Origin: Parabacteroides faecis
Lineage (GTDB): Bacteria; Bacteroidota; Bacteroidia; Bacteroidales; Tannerellaceae
NCBI RefSeq assembly: GCF_014647375.1
Contig: NZ_BMPB01000005.1
Location: forward strand, 310,001 to 374,000
Length of the DNA stretch: 64,000 bases
Reading direction: 5' to 3'
Of this stretch, positions 8,571 through 18,401 are shown one piece after another. The translations under genes and the position numbers were made by a program. The notes under the pieces were generated by a model. That model had not been told where the DNA came from. It made no database searches and saw only the letters and a program-made list of their open reading frames with translations. The first letter of the stretch is position 1, and each line of letters starts with the position of its first letter.

Positions 8571-9212
8571 TTATAAATAGATTTCTCCAAAGAACTCCGG
8601 ACGATGGAAATCCGGCGTAGGAACGTTTATCGGACTCCAGCTTACGAAATGCGGGAATTCCGTATCGTCGGCGCATTTATAGAAGTTACCCATGATTTTT
8701 TCCGGCAGGTTATCAGGATCGAGACCCATTAGCTGGAATGGGATAGCGACTACCAATTCCCAGGAATATACGCCTTTCTTTTCTGCAAAAGGCTTATGTT
8801 CCAGTGTGGAATACCTACGGATAGAGGCATACTCGTCCGAGTTCAGCGATCTCTTGATATCGCGTGACTGGCGGCGTGCCGCATCGCAGGTGCCGATACA
8901 GTTAAATTCAAAATTCATGTAGTTGTGATCTTCTTCGGTTTTCATAAAAAACTCTACACAACTATCTGTATAAACTGGTGACCCGTCTGCGCTGTGCACA
9001 GCTTTCAGGGAATTTCCTTTCACGAAATAACGAATGTATAAATTCGTGTCTGTTCGTGCTATATCAAAGGCAACAATTGGTTTGTAAGGGTACTCTTCCC
9101 AATTGATCACATCAATATACTCTCGCTGGGCTTTGCTCTCCAGCAGATATCCTGCGGATGATAGATCCAGTACATCCAGCGTCACTAAATACGGTACTTT
9201 AAGCTTCTTCAT
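8571..9212 (-). CDS. Carbohydrate-binding family 9-like protein
   Basis: 213 residues with no signal peptide. The sequence follows the CBM9-like beta-sandwich pattern of Bacteroidetes proteins: an early strand PIVAFDIARTDTNLYIRYFVKG, the YTDSCVEFFM segment, the DHNYMNFEFN strand, WELVVAIPF, and an end containing FPHFVSWSPI and FHRPEFFGEIYL. The family is related to xylanase-linked CBM9 modules, but lone cytoplasmic-looking copies like this have no established ligand. It starts 1 bp after the LysE-type exporter gene on the same strand, so the two form an operon. The family call is good; the function is open. Confidence 0.75.
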   Translation of the reverse strand: MKKLKVPYLVTLDVLDLSSAGYLLESKAQREYIDVINWEEYPYKPIVAFDIARTDTNLYIRYFVKGNSLKAVHSADGSPVYTDSCVEFFMKTEEDHNYMNFEFNCIGTCDAARRQSRDIKRSLNSDEYASIRRYSTLEHKPFAEKKGVYSWELVVAIPFQLMGLDPDNLPEKIMGNFYKCADDTEFPHFVSWSPINVPTPDFHRPEFFGEIYL

Positions 9213-9213
9213 G

Positions 9214-9873
9214 TTAATTATAGATTTGGAGCAACGGCAAATGGAAATATGAGGTAAGGAGCACAGATAATACTCCTACAATAGCCAAAACAATGATGAC
9301 TGTCCCTACAATCCGATTCAATAACCATATTCCTCGTACATTAAACCATTTTTTTAATTTGGCAACTATATATGTGATACCGAACCACCACAAAACGGCA
9401 CCTATACCAATGCATGCAATCCCTCCCAATAACATCCAAACAGAATGATCTGGTAACACAAACCCAAAACGTGCAAACAAGCCAATATATAGAAGCACGA
9501 TTAAAACGTTGCTAAAGGTAAGAAGAAAAGCTGTAATAAAATCCTGTGTGAACGATAACTTTTTTTCACGTTGCTTTTTTAAGTTTTTTACAGGATTGGA
9601 TTGGTATATATAGTAACCGAAAAGTCCGAGAACGATGCTTCCCATTAGTTGGAGCGGTGCCTGATTGGCTTCGACGAAGTTGACAACAACTCCCATTCCC
9701 AGGCAGGTAAGAGCGGCATATATGACATCCGATAAGGCTGCTCCCAGGCCGGTAACGAACCCGTGCCAACGTCCTTTATTTAATGTTCTTTGTATACACA
9801 GCATACCGATCGGACCCATAGGGGCTGATACAAGTACGCCTATCACAATTCCTTTACTAATAAGTCCCAGCAT
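9214..9873 (-). CDS. LysE/RhtB-family amino-acid exporter
   Basis: 219 residues, almost wholly hydrophobic, with about six transmembrane helices. The N-terminus GIVIGVLVSAPMGPIGMLCIQRTLNKGRWHGFVTG carries the LysE family glycine/proline signature. A cytoplasmic basic loop (NLKKQREKKLSFTQDF) lies near residue 100. Members export amino acids such as threonine, homoserine or lysine; the substrate cannot be read from sequence. It is first in a two-gene operon with the CBM9-like gene and has a good promoter at 9902-9909. Confidence 0.88.
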   Translation of the reverse strand: MLGLISKGIVIGVLVSAPMGPIGMLCIQRTLNKGRWHGFVTGLGAALSDVIYAALTCLGMGVVVNFVEANQAPLQLMGSIVLGLFGYYIYQSNPVKNLKKQREKKLSFTQDFITAFLLTFSNVLIVLLYIGLFARFGFVLPDHSVWMLLGGIACIGIGAVLWWFGITYIVAKLKKWFNVRGIWLLNRIVGTVIIVLAIVGVLSVLLTSYFHLPLLQIYN

Positions 9874-9901
9874 TATCTTTTATTTTCTGCCCAATTGCCC
9901 A

Positions 9902-9909
9902 CAAAGATA
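9902..9909 (-). promoter_or_regulatory. Candidate -7 element (TATCTTTG on - strand)
   Basis: Reads TATCTTTG on the minus strand, matching TAnnTTTG, 28 bp before the ATG of the LysE-type gene. No clear -33 TTTG was found. Confidence 0.55.
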
Positions 9910-9949
9910 GTGTCTATTCCCTGATAAAAAAAGGTAAAAACATAAAAAT

Positions 9950-9973
9950 GGTCTGGAACAAAAGTCCCAGACC
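9950..9973 (-). terminator. Rho-independent terminator of sulfatase gene
   Basis: GGTCTGG (9950-9956) pairs with CCAGACC (9967-9973). On the minus strand the stem is followed by ATTTTTATGTTTTT. It ends the sulfatase gene whose stop is at 10005. Confidence 0.85.
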
Positions 9974-10004
9974 GTTGATTCTTAATTCAAATAGGTTATT
10001 CAAT

Positions 10005-11555
10005 TTATTTTGGTTTGACGGTGTTGTTACGAACACCTTTCAGAATTCCCTGCAACTGATAAACGACTTCCGGACGTTTTTCTGACAGATTCTCCTGTTC
10101 GCCTACCTGGGTCATATCGTATAACTGAGGTGTTTTAGAATAACCTGTCTCGATCTTGGGTCCCCAGGGTACCATTTTCGGTCCGTCGCTGGTCTCGATA
10201 TACTTCCAGTCTTTTGTGCGGACCGATAGCGTATGGTCGGAAGCCTGTTCGATCACCCATGGGCGGTCGGCATTGTCTGTGCCCAGTAAGGTTCCCAGGT
10301 AATTGTAACTGTCGGGGGCAGCGCCTTTGGGAAGAACAGATCCTGTCAATGCTGCCAGTGAAGCGAACCAGTCGACCTGTGACATTAAAGCATCGGATAC
10401 TTTTCCTTTTTTTATTTCTTTCGGCCAACTGATAATGGCGGGAATACGTGTTCCTGCTTCGAATGCACTGTATTTTCCTCCGCGTAACGGGCCGCCCGGT
10501 TTGTGATCACCCAGCAGTTCTTCTGCCTGGTCTGCATAACCGTCATCCACTACCGGACCATTGTCGCTGGAGAGGATGATCAATGTATTTTCTCTTAATC
10601 CCAATCTTTCCAGTTCGTCCAGTATCTGTCCGACACTCCAGTCGAACTGCACGATCGCATCTCCTCTGAGTCCCATCGGGTTTTTCCCTCTGAAACGTTC
10701 GTGAGGAAAACGGGGAACGTGCACGTCGTTTGTGGCGAAGTACATAAAGAAAGGTTTGTCCTTGTTTGCCTTGATAAAGTCGAGGGCATGTGTCGTGATG
10801 GAGTCTGCCAGGTTTTCATCTTTCCACAAAGCCTTGCCGCCGCCTTTCATATAACCGATACGTCCGATACCATTGACGATTGCCATGTCGTGGCCGTGGC
10901 TGTGTTTCAGATTATACAGCAGTTCCGGATGGTCTTTGCCCAACGGTTCACCTTCAAAAGGTTTCTGATAACTGACTTCGATAGGTGCCGACGGGTCGTA
11001 GTTGGCTACTTTACCGTTTTCAATGAAGACACAGGGTACACGGTCGGCTGTGGCAGCCATGATATAGGAATAATCGAATCCGAGATCTGCCAACGCTGCG
11101 GGCAGAGGTGCATTCCAGTCCTGTTCGCCTGTTTTATCACCCAGTCCCAGATGCCATTTGCCTAAAGCTGCGGTTGTATACCCTGCACTTTTGAACATGT
11201 CCGCGATGGTATATCTTTCCGGGCGGATGATCATTCCGGCATTTCCTGCAGCAATATCTGTTCCCGGCCTGCGCCATGCATACTCTCCGGTAAGCAGTGA
11301 ATAACGGGATGGTGTGCTGGTCGCTGCTGTTGCGTGGGTATTCGTAAAGCGAATGCCGCTGTTAGCCAGTTTGTTGACGTTGGGTGTCTGTACTCGTGTT
11401 GCACCGTAACATTCCAGGTCGCCATAACCCAGGTCGTCGGCATAAATGAAAATGACATTCGGCGTTTGCGTCTCTTTTGCCTTTTGAGCATGGGAGGTGA
11501 TCGGAGAAACAAGGAATGCTCCCAGTCCGAAACCGATTAGTACGTTTGATTTCAT
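10005..11555 (-). CDS. Serine-type sulfatase (family S1), locus 1
   Basis: 516 residues with a signal peptide (1-23). Metal-site start NVIFIYADDLGYGDLECYG (Asp 40 and 41). The sulfatase signature STPSRYSLLTG puts a Ser (residue 80) where formylglycine must form, so activity needs a radical-SAM anaerobic sulfatase-maturating enzyme, which is not in this window. Later metal and substrate motifs are present (GKWHLGLG, NDVHVPRFPHERF, SSDNGP). It is a close paralogue of the sulfatase at 19534-21090. Last gene of locus 1; it probably has its own promoter, since a diverged copy of the locus-1 element lies just upstream (11586-11616). It removes sulfate from a host glycan; regiospecificity is not assignable by eye. 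Confidence 0.93.
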   Translation of the reverse strand: MKSNVLIGFGLGAFLVSPITSHAQKAKETQTPNVIFIYADDLGYGDLECYGATRVQTPNVNKLANSGIRFTNTHATAATSTPSRYSLLTGEYAWRRPGTDIAAGNAGMIIRPERYTIADMFKSAGYTTAALGKWHLGLGDKTGEQDWNAPLPAALADLGFDYSYIMAATADRVPCVFIENGKVANYDPSAPIEVSYQKPFEGEPLGKDHPELLYNLKHSHGHDMAIVNGIGRIGYMKGGGKALWKDENLADSITTHALDFIKANKDKPFFMYFATNDVHVPRFPHERFRGKNPMGLRGDAIVQFDWSVGQILDELERLGLRENTLIILSSDNGPVVDDGYADQAEELLGDHKPGGPLRGGKYSAFEAGTRIPAIISWPKEIKKGKVSDALMSQVDWFASLAALTGSVLPKGAAPDSYNYLGTLLGTDNADRPWVIEQASDHTLSVRTKDWKYIETSDGPKMVPWGPKIETGYSKTPQLYDMTQVGEQENLSEKRPEVVYQLQGILKGVRNNTVKPK

Positions 11556-11585
11556 GATATTTTTAGTTTATATTAGTTTATGATA

Positions 11586-11616
11586 GTTCGGGAGTTAAAG
11601 GTCTGCATTTTTTTTC
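11586..11616 (-). promoter_or_regulatory. Diverged copy of the locus-1 regulatory element
   Basis: Shares TTCGGGAGT, AAGGT and a long T-run (plus-strand reading), in the same order, with the two strong copies at 18351-18393 and 22694-22738. It is weaker because the GTGTCGC block is only GTCTGC. It begins about 32 bp before the sulfatase ATG at 11555. Confidence 0.4.
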
Positions 11617-11656
11617 TAGTAGCCTTGTTTTATACCGTGTTTTTAACGGATATTGT

Positions 11657-13162
11657 CTACTTTTTTAAAATGGCAGAGCTTATTTCGTATTGAATTTTAG
11701 GATGATGAATCCTGGGGTCATTGTATCGTTCTCCATATTCTTTTAAGTTGGAGGCTAATTGGGAAACGATCTCTTTATAAGCCGGGTCAAAATAACAATT
11801 AAACAATTCGTCCGGGTCTTTTTTTAGATCGGTCAGCCAGGGAATATCTGAACTATATTCCGAATAAGTTAGTTTATAATCAGGTGTTACGGCAGATATC
11901 CACATAGTACGTTTGGCTGTAGCCGATTCATCCCAATCACTTTTTAATTTAGGTGTTGTAGCTCTCATAAAAACAATATCATTGTATTTTTCAGGGAGTT
12001 TATTACCTTTCCATAATGGGGACAAGTCCCGGCCGTCATATTGGTCGGAAGGCTGGATCTGGCAAAAACTAAGTAGAGAAGGAGTAAAATCAACAACAGA
12101 CATGACATTATCGACTCTGATTCCTTCTCGCATTCCCGCCGGGTAACTGATAATGAACGGGACACGGGCTGAATCGTCTAATGGGACACCTTTGTTGATC
12201 AATCCGTGTTGCCGGCACAAGTCTCCATGATCAGATGTGAAAACAATAATTGTATTATCAAGAACACCTTTCTCTTTTAGAGTACTTAATATTCGTCCTA
12301 TATTATCGTCAATGCATTTAATCATGCCGAAGTATTGAGCCATATCTTCGGGCTGGTCTGCCGGGAGATTATCCCCGTGTGACCATGCAGGTCGACTGGT
12401 TGTATCGGCGGTAGCAGTTACTGGTTCCTTGAACTTTATGTGACTGTACTTCGTGTCGTAGGGCGGTCTTACAAGATTCGCACTATGCGGATCCGGAAAA
12501 CAAATCATGCAACAGAACGGCCCGTCTTTTTGTTGGTTTATGAAATCAATGGCCCGTGTAGCAATAAAGTCAGTAGTGAATGTCTTTTCATTTGTTGTTT
12601 TCACATCTGCATTTGTTCTGAACACGGGTCCTTCTTCCGCTTCTTCTATCTTTTTCCAATGGCCACGATTATACATATAAAAATTGTCGGAAAAGCCGAA
12701 GTCACGTTTGGGATGCCATTCCGGTTTTCCTTTTCCATTGAGATGTAATTTCCCGAAGTACCCGGTTGCATAGCCGTTATCCCGTAAGGATTCTCCAAAG
12801 GTGGGTGTCTTTTCAGACAGGGCCATGTCGTTTGTCCATACTCCGTTGTTCTGTGGATAAAATCCGGTCATGAAAGAGGCTCGACTGGGGGAACTAACTG
12901 GGGTTGTGGCATAGCAGCGTGTAAATAATACTCCACGGTGTGCCAGATAATCTATATTGGGTGTTTCCACAATGGCTTCTTCTCCCCATGGGAAAGCTTG
13001 TTCATTTTGCAGGCATTCCCGATAACAACCTAAAGTACGAAAGTTCTGTTCATCTGTATGAATGATGACAATGTTGGGTTGCTGTGTTTGGGAATAACTT
13101 CCGGAAGCAACAATAGATAATAATGATACAGGCAGGATTACTTTATTTATTTTATGATTCAT
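11657..13162 (-). CDS. Serine-type sulfatase (family S1), second type, locus 1
   Basis: 501 residues from the ATG at 13162. An in-frame TTG 30 bp further upstream would add ten residues before a good signal peptide and is rejected. The metal-site start NIVIIHTDEQNFRTLGCY and the HGD motif (VFTSDHGDLCRQHGLI) mark a different S1 subgroup from the other sulfatases here, which have SSDNGP or TSDNGP. The signature is SSPSRASFMTG, with the maturation Ser at residue 90. It lies directly after susD but behind a terminator-like hairpin (13208-13243), so it is probably expressed separately or by read-through. It should act on a sulfated sugar different from the targets of its neighbours. Confidence 0.92.
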   Translation of the reverse strand: MNHKINKVILPVSLLSIVASGSYSQTQQPNIVIIHTDEQNFRTLGCYRECLQNEQAFPWGEEAIVETPNIDYLAHRGVLFTRCYATTPVSSPSRASFMTGFYPQNNGVWTNDMALSEKTPTFGESLRDNGYATGYFGKLHLNGKGKPEWHPKRDFGFSDNFYMYNRGHWKKIEEAEEGPVFRTNADVKTTNEKTFTTDFIATRAIDFINQQKDGPFCCMICFPDPHSANLVRPPYDTKYSHIKFKEPVTATADTTSRPAWSHGDNLPADQPEDMAQYFGMIKCIDDNIGRILSTLKEKGVLDNTIIVFTSDHGDLCRQHGLINKGVPLDDSARVPFIISYPAGMREGIRVDNVMSVVDFTPSLLSFCQIQPSDQYDGRDLSPLWKGNKLPEKYNDIVFMRATTPKLKSDWDESATAKRTMWISAVTPDYKLTYSEYSSDIPWLTDLKKDPDELFNCYFDPAYKEIVSQLASNLKEYGERYNDPRIHHPKIQYEISSAILKK

Positions 13163-13207
13163 GATATGGATGTTCAGGTAATATTTAATCAAAAGCGGAA
13201 AAGAAAA

Positions 13208-13243
13208 CAGAGATACCGGAATTATAAGTAACCGGTATCTCTG
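13208..13243 (-). terminator. Terminator after susD of locus 1
   Basis: Perfect 12-bp stem: CAGAGATACCGG (13208-13219) with CCGGTATCTCTG (13232-13243). On the minus strand it is followed by TTTTCTTTT. Confidence 0.88.
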
Positions 13244-13260
13244 TAAAGTTATTTAACCGA

Positions 13261-14880
13261 CTATCTCAAGTTGGGATTGATATTCTTTTCAGATAGTGGA
13301 ATAGGCCAACGTTCTTGTCCGGCTTTAAAATTACGTTTGTCAACGTACCAGCGGTTATACGGATCAGGCTGTCCATCTTTCTTCTTCATTAACTCTTGAT
13401 TGGTGATGTAAAATGGTGAACCATAAATATCCTGATTTAAGCGTTCTTCAGCGATTCCCCAGCGGAATAAATCCCAAAGGCGAAGTCCTTCAAAAGCAAA
13501 TTCGATCATACGCTCTTTCTGAATAATTTTTAATAATTTATCCGGATTGGTTTCCGTTATCTTTGGCATACTTACGCGTCCCCGAACTGCGTTGATCGTT
13601 TGGTCAAGTAGAGTTTGGGTGATTGGTGTCCCGGCTTCCATCTCGGCTTCCAGGTACATCATTAATACGTCAGCATAACGTGCTAAAGGAACATTGTTTC
13701 CATATTGGCTTTTATCCCCGTTCCAGCTTTCATCAAAGTATTTACGTAAAAGGAAACCTGTTTGAGTTGTTTGTCCCGGGCCGATCTTGTCGGCTGCCGT
13801 TGTTTCAGGATTGCAGCTGTAAACTGTTCCGCGGAAGGTCGAACCATCGTAAATAAGTGTATAATCCAAACGGGGATCACGATTTTCTCCAAAGTTGTTT
13901 TTGTTGAAACGTGGGTCATCATAGCTGAAAGGTGTTCCATCCAGAAAGTCATAGGCTTCAAATAGAATGCTGGATCCATTCACCAAACACCATCCTCCGT
14001 CTTTTATCGGATAAGCATGTTGAGGTAGTCCGTGTCCTGCTAAGTCATCGACAAACTGTGTCGCGAAAATATGTTCAGAGCTATTTATTGCACTGGGATA
14101 AAACAATTTCTGATAGTCGGTATCTAATTTGTTATCTCCCCAATCGATGATTTGCTTACATGCCACAGCAGCTTCCTTGTAATTTTTCGCAACCAGATGT
14201 GTCCGTGCCAAATAAACCAATGCAGCCTGTGCCGTTGCGCGTCCGCGTTCCGAGGATGGTAAATCTTTATGGCGGGGCAGGAGATTAGCAACTTCTGTTA
14301 ATTCGTCAATTGCATATTGAAGAACCTCTGCACGCGGTGACTTTAAAACTGTATTGGCTTCATCCAAGGTCAGGACTGTTTTAATTAGCGGAACATCATA
14401 GTAATAGGAAGCCAGGTAAAAATATTGTACTGCCCGGATAAAGCGAGCTTCCGCTTTCATACGTTCCATTTCCGGATTATCAGATTCGAGCGTATTGATT
14501 CCTTCAATGAATCGGGTACATGCACTGATACGGCGGTAAGGTTTCTGATACAAGTCTTTTACCCATCCGTTATTTTCATCGATTTGTCCGGATGTCAGTT
14601 TCCCGAGATTATTATTGAATCCGCGGCGGTCGTATCCCATATCGCTGACACCATCTATTAGTATTTTTGCACTATAGGCCCACCAATCGGAGGCATTGTA
14701 GTCTACTCCATAGGTGATACCTCCGCGGTATAAACCGATAAGTGCAAGTTTTGTATTTTCTTCTTTATCGAAGAAAGTATCTTCGCTGAAATTTGTCAGC
14801 GGATAACGGTCCAACTCGCAAGAGGTTAAAGATGCAATAGCAACCAAGACCATTATTAATTTCTTTATAATTGATTTCAT
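13261..14880 (-). CDS. SusD/RagB-family glycan-binding lipoprotein, locus 1
   Basis: 539 residues. Signal peptide ends at the lipobox ASLTSC, followed by the SusD-like start ELDRYPLTNFSEDTFF. Conserved SusD features: helical TPR repeats (about 85-240, e.g. EARFIRAVQYFYLASYYYDVPLI), ARYADVLMMYLEAEM, and the C-terminal GLRLWDLFRWGIAEERL with final W-P-I-P motif (RWPIPLSEKNINPNL). It sits on the cell surface as the lid of the partner SusC transporter and helps capture oligosaccharide. It starts 5 bp after the susC stop, so they are translated together. Confidence 0.95.
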   Translation of the reverse strand: MKSIIKKLIMVLVAIASLTSCELDRYPLTNFSEDTFFDKEENTKLALIGLYRGGITYGVDYNASDWWAYSAKILIDGVSDMGYDRRGFNNNLGKLTSGQIDENNGWVKDLYQKPYRRISACTRFIEGINTLESDNPEMERMKAEARFIRAVQYFYLASYYYDVPLIKTVLTLDEANTVLKSPRAEVLQYAIDELTEVANLLPRHKDLPSSERGRATAQAALVYLARTHLVAKNYKEAAVACKQIIDWGDNKLDTDYQKLFYPSAINSSEHIFATQFVDDLAGHGLPQHAYPIKDGGWCLVNGSSILFEAYDFLDGTPFSYDDPRFNKNNFGENRDPRLDYTLIYDGSTFRGTVYSCNPETTAADKIGPGQTTQTGFLLRKYFDESWNGDKSQYGNNVPLARYADVLMMYLEAEMEAGTPITQTLLDQTINAVRGRVSMPKITETNPDKLLKIIQKERMIEFAFEGLRLWDLFRWGIAEERLNQDIYGSPFYITNQELMKKKDGQPDPYNRWYVDKRNFKAGQERWPIPLSEKNINPNLR

Positions 14881-14885
14881 ACTTT

Positions 14886-17800
14886 TCAGAATTTAAGATT
14901 CAAACCAAATGTATAGTTTGCCAATACCGGATAGAATCGGTCATCGGCATTGATTTCCGGATCCCAACCATCCGGATAGCTATGGAATGTGAACGGGTTC
15001 TCTGTTGCTACATAGAAACGTACATTCTGGATGAAAGTGTTCTTTAAGATTGACTTGGGTAAAGTATATCCTAACTGAATGTTCTTTACACGTAGGTAAG
15101 AGGCGTTGCGAATCCAGAAATCAGATTGTTGCGTATTAATTCCAGTTGCATTTCCCAGGTTTGCTATACGTGGGTATTTCGGGTAACGTGTCGGGTTTTC
15201 CGGATCGAAGGCTTCTTTCATCTGCCATTTTTGGATATTTCCTTCACTCCACAAAGCCCAGCCTGAAAAACCGTTTAGCAGTCCGTTGACACCAGCTACT
15301 CCCTGTAAGAAGATGTTCAGGTCAAAACCTTTATAAGCTGCATTTAATGAAAGACCGAATGTGTATTTAGGAATTTTTGAACCTAAATAAACGCGGTCGT
15401 AAGTCGCATCGACTTTTCCGTCGGGAACACCGTCGGGGCCTGAAATATCTTTGTATCGAATATCACCTGGTTTGGTGTTGGCTTTATTTGCTCCCATGGC
15501 GGATTGGTCTGTGTGAGCAAAATAATCGTCTATATCCTGTTGGTTCAGGAATACTCCATCTGTTTGATATCCGTAGTACATATCGATTGGATAACCGATA
15601 AATAGATTGGAACCGTTACCTACCATTCCGTTTGCTTGTTCTACATTACCAAGTCCTAACGTTTCAACCTTATTTTTGATGATTGAGAAGTTGCCGTTGA
15701 TACTATAGCTGAATTCACCTATATTATTTCTGTGTCCTACTTCAAATTCCCAGCCCCGGTTGGAGGCTTCTCCGGTATTAACCTCACTCATTTGTAGTCC
15801 GAAAGCAGATGAGGCGCTTGCGTTTGGTTTGAATAAGATATCATAAGTATATCTGTAGAAGTAAGAAATATTGGCGGTCAGTAAACCATTCCAGAGCACA
15901 GATTCGAAACCACCGTCTATCGTACGGGTCGTTTCCCATTTAAGTCGCGGATCCGTATAGGTTTTCAAAGCGGCTCCCTGCTGTATCGTACCTCCCAGTG
16001 GATAATTGAAGTCATTCCCTAATTCATAGACTGACTGATAAGCATAATTGCCAATATTATTATTCCCCAGAATACCAGCGGATGCTTTTAGTTTGAGGTT
16101 ATTAATAAAGTTCAATTTCTCATTTTCTTTAAAAAAGTTTTCTTCTGAAATTCTCCAACCTATAGCGGCTGAAGGAAAGAATGCATAACGCGAATTTGAA
16201 GGAAAACGTGATGAACCGTCGTAACGCATTGTCACTTCACCTAGATAGCGTTCTGCATAGTTGTATTGTGCACGTCCGAAGAAAGACTGGATGACCCAGT
16301 CGTAACCTCCGCCTTTATTGGTCTGGTTATCCGGTGAACCTACTGTCAGGAACGGGTACTCATTGCTGGGGAAATTATCCCGACGGCCTTCCAGATCGCG
16401 GGCCGATTCTTCTTCCCACGAATAGCCGGCCAGGATACCTAGATTATGTACTTTGTTGAACGTTTTTGAATAGTCAACTGTGGCCTGAAATGATTTATAG
16501 TCAGTGTTGGTATTCTTTTCTTCTAAATAAGAGGGACCTAAAACACTGGTGGCTCCGTTGATTGTGACGGGTAAAGTGGCACGGAACTTTTTGTCTTGTG
16601 CATTCGTGAAATTGTAAGCACCGATAGCGGAGAACTTCAACCCTTCTATCGGGGTATACTCCAGGCGTACATTCGAGTTGATTCTCATGGTAGGCTTTTC
16701 CTGGAATGATTCGGATGCCAGCCATGCTTTAGGTGTTCCGAAGTTTTTAACACCCGGTCCCCATGAACCATCACTTAATACTGAAGGACGGAATCCTGGA
16801 AAACGTAATCCCTGACTGATCAGTGACATCATTCCGTAACCACCGTCTATGGCACCGGCTGTGCCTGGTTCTTTGGTTTGAGCTTTATCACCTCGTAAGC
16901 GAATAGTTAATTTCAGTTTGTCAGATAAATTGGACGTAAGATTGACACGGGCTGTGTAGCGTGAATAGTTGTTGCCCGGTACAATACCGTTCTGGCTTAA
17001 ATAACCGAAAGATGCAAAATACTGGCTTCGGTCGTTGCCTCCGTTCAAAGACAAATCGTGTCCTGTCTGTAAACCGTTTCCGGAGAAAATGTCGTCTACG
17101 AATTTTTCATTGGCCCATAAGTCGGGCATACTTCCCGTACGCATAGCATTGATTTCCTCATCAGTGAAACGGGTAACTCCTTCAGCCTGATTCAGCAAGC
17201 GCGCGTAATCCCAACTGTCTACATACTTTGGAAGAGCGGTTGCCCGGTTAAAACCTACGTAACCATTATAGGAAACAGAGACTTTCGATTCTTTTCCCAT
17301 TTTAGTTGTGACCAATACTACTCCATTTGCTGCGCGTGATCCGTAAATGGCGGCAGTTGATGCGTCTTTTAATATGGAAATACTTTCAATATCATTCGGG
17401 TTTATATCCGTCATATTTCCTGGTATTCCATCTATAAGGATTAGAGCATCGGCTTTTTTGGCATCATTGTCGCTACTGAAAGAGCCGACACCACGCACAC
17501 GTATCGTTCCGGTATTCTCACCCGGACGTCCGCCCGCTTGTGTGATCGTAACACCTGGCATCTGGCCGGTAAGGGCTGAAACGACTGACGAAGTGGCACG
17601 GTTTTCCAGTTGTTTGGAATCAACAGAAGCGATAGAACCGATCACATTCACCTTTTTTGATGTACCATATCCAACAACCACAACTTCATCGAGTGCCTGC
17701 GAATCTTCGATAAGCTGGATTGAATAATTGTCTTTTCCGTCTACACGGATATCCTTGGATAAGTATCCGATGTAAGAAATTTGTAAAGTATTACCCAGAG

Positions 17801-18299
17801 AAGCCTCAATAGAAAATTTGCCTTCCAGATCGGTGATTGTTCCATTGGTTGTACCTTTCACAACAACGTTTGCACCAATAACAGGTAGACCGCTGGGATC
17901 AGTAATGATGCCCTGGATTTTCTGAGTGGACTGTTGTTTTTGCTGTAGCTGTACCGGAACAATAATAATATGTTTCCCTTCAATCCGATAGGTAAAACTA
18001 CTGTTTTCTAGTAGCTCTGTTATAACAGAGGACAGGATTTTATCATTAAAATCCTGATTGATAATTCTATTAACATCTAATTTTGTTTGATTATAAGCAA
18101 TACTCAACCCTGTTTGTTTTTCAATATTTTCGAATACGCTTAACAGTGTCTTGTTTTTTGCAACAATTGATATTCGTTGGTTCTGCCCCCAACCCGAGTT
18201 AAATGTGAATAGGCTTAATAGTGTAAATATTAACAATTTACGTAATTTTAAGAGTCCGTATGTACTCTTATAGTAGTTTAATTTCATACTTTTGTACAT
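14886..18299 (-). CDS. SusC/RagA-type TonB-dependent transporter with STN domain, locus 1
   Basis: 1137 residues. Signal peptide (to about 39); STN signalling domain (41-117, ISIVAKNKTLLSVFENIEKQTG); CarboxypepD_reg-like domain (127-200, GIITDPSGLPVIGANVVVKG); TonB box region DEVVVVGYG (204-212); plug (to about 330) and beta-barrel ending in GLNLKF. The STN domain in the periplasm contacts the FecR anti-sigma factor encoded just upstream, so substrate import activates the ECF sigma. It imports an oligosaccharide with TonB energy. Met 5 is an alternative start. A conserved element (18351-18393) lies in its leader. Confidence 0.96.
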   Translation of the reverse strand: MYKSMKLNYYKSTYGLLKLRKLLIFTLLSLFTFNSGWGQNQRISIVAKNKTLLSVFENIEKQTGLSIAYNQTKLDVNRIINQDFNDKILSSVITELLENSSFTYRIEGKHIIIVPVQLQQKQQSTQKIQGIITDPSGLPVIGANVVVKGTTNGTITDLEGKFSIEASLGNTLQISYIGYLSKDIRVDGKDNYSIQLIEDSQALDEVVVVGYGTSKKVNVIGSIASVDSKQLENRATSSVVSALTGQMPGVTITQAGGRPGENTGTIRVRGVGSFSSDNDAKKADALILIDGIPGNMTDINPNDIESISILKDASTAAIYGSRAANGVVLVTTKMGKESKVSVSYNGYVGFNRATALPKYVDSWDYARLLNQAEGVTRFTDEEINAMRTGSMPDLWANEKFVDDIFSGNGLQTGHDLSLNGGNDRSQYFASFGYLSQNGIVPGNNYSRYTARVNLTSNLSDKLKLTIRLRGDKAQTKEPGTAGAIDGGYGMMSLISQGLRFPGFRPSVLSDGSWGPGVKNFGTPKAWLASESFQEKPTMRINSNVRLEYTPIEGLKFSAIGAYNFTNAQDKKFRATLPVTINGATSVLGPSYLEEKNTNTDYKSFQATVDYSKTFNKVHNLGILAGYSWEEESARDLEGRRDNFPSNEYPFLTVGSPDNQTNKGGGYDWVIQSFFGRAQYNYAERYLGEVTMRYDGSSRFPSNSRYAFFPSAAIGWRISEENFFKENEKLNFINNLKLKASAGILGNNNIGNYAYQSVYELGNDFNYPLGGTIQQGAALKTYTDPRLKWETTRTIDGGFESVLWNGLLTANISYFYRYTYDILFKPNASASSAFGLQMSEVNTGEASNRGWEFEVGHRNNIGEFSYSINGNFSIIKNKVETLGLGNVEQANGMVGNGSNLFIGYPIDMYYGYQTDGVFLNQQDIDDYFAHTDQSAMGANKANTKPGDIRYKDISGPDGVPDGKVDATYDRVYLGSKIPKYTFGLSLNAAYKGFDLNIFLQGVAGVNGLLNGFSGWALWSEGNIQKWQMKEAFDPENPTRYPKYPRIANLGNATGINTQQSDFWIRNASYLRVKNIQLGYTLPKSILKNTFIQNVRFYVATENPFTFHSYPDGWDPEINADDRFYPVLANYTFGLNLKF

Positions 18300-18350
18300 T
18301 AAATCAATGAATACTAAATTTAAGATCTCTACAGTTTTAAATGGATTGTT

Positions 18351-18393
18351 GATTTCGGGGGTTGGAGAAGGTGTCGCAATTTTTTCCAGTCCC
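18351..18393 (-). promoter_or_regulatory. Conserved locus-1 element upstream of susC (copy A)
   Basis: On the minus strand it contains GGGACTGGAAAAA, then GCGACACCTT, then CCCCGAAATC. It matches copy B at 22694-22738 nearly base for base across about 43 bp, and the similarity continues more weakly to the start codon (shared blocks ATCTC and TACTAAATTTA, plus-strand reading). I infer the promoter or leader recognised by the locus-1 ECF sigma factor. Confidence 0.65.
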
Positions 18394-18401
18394 TTTTTTT
18401 G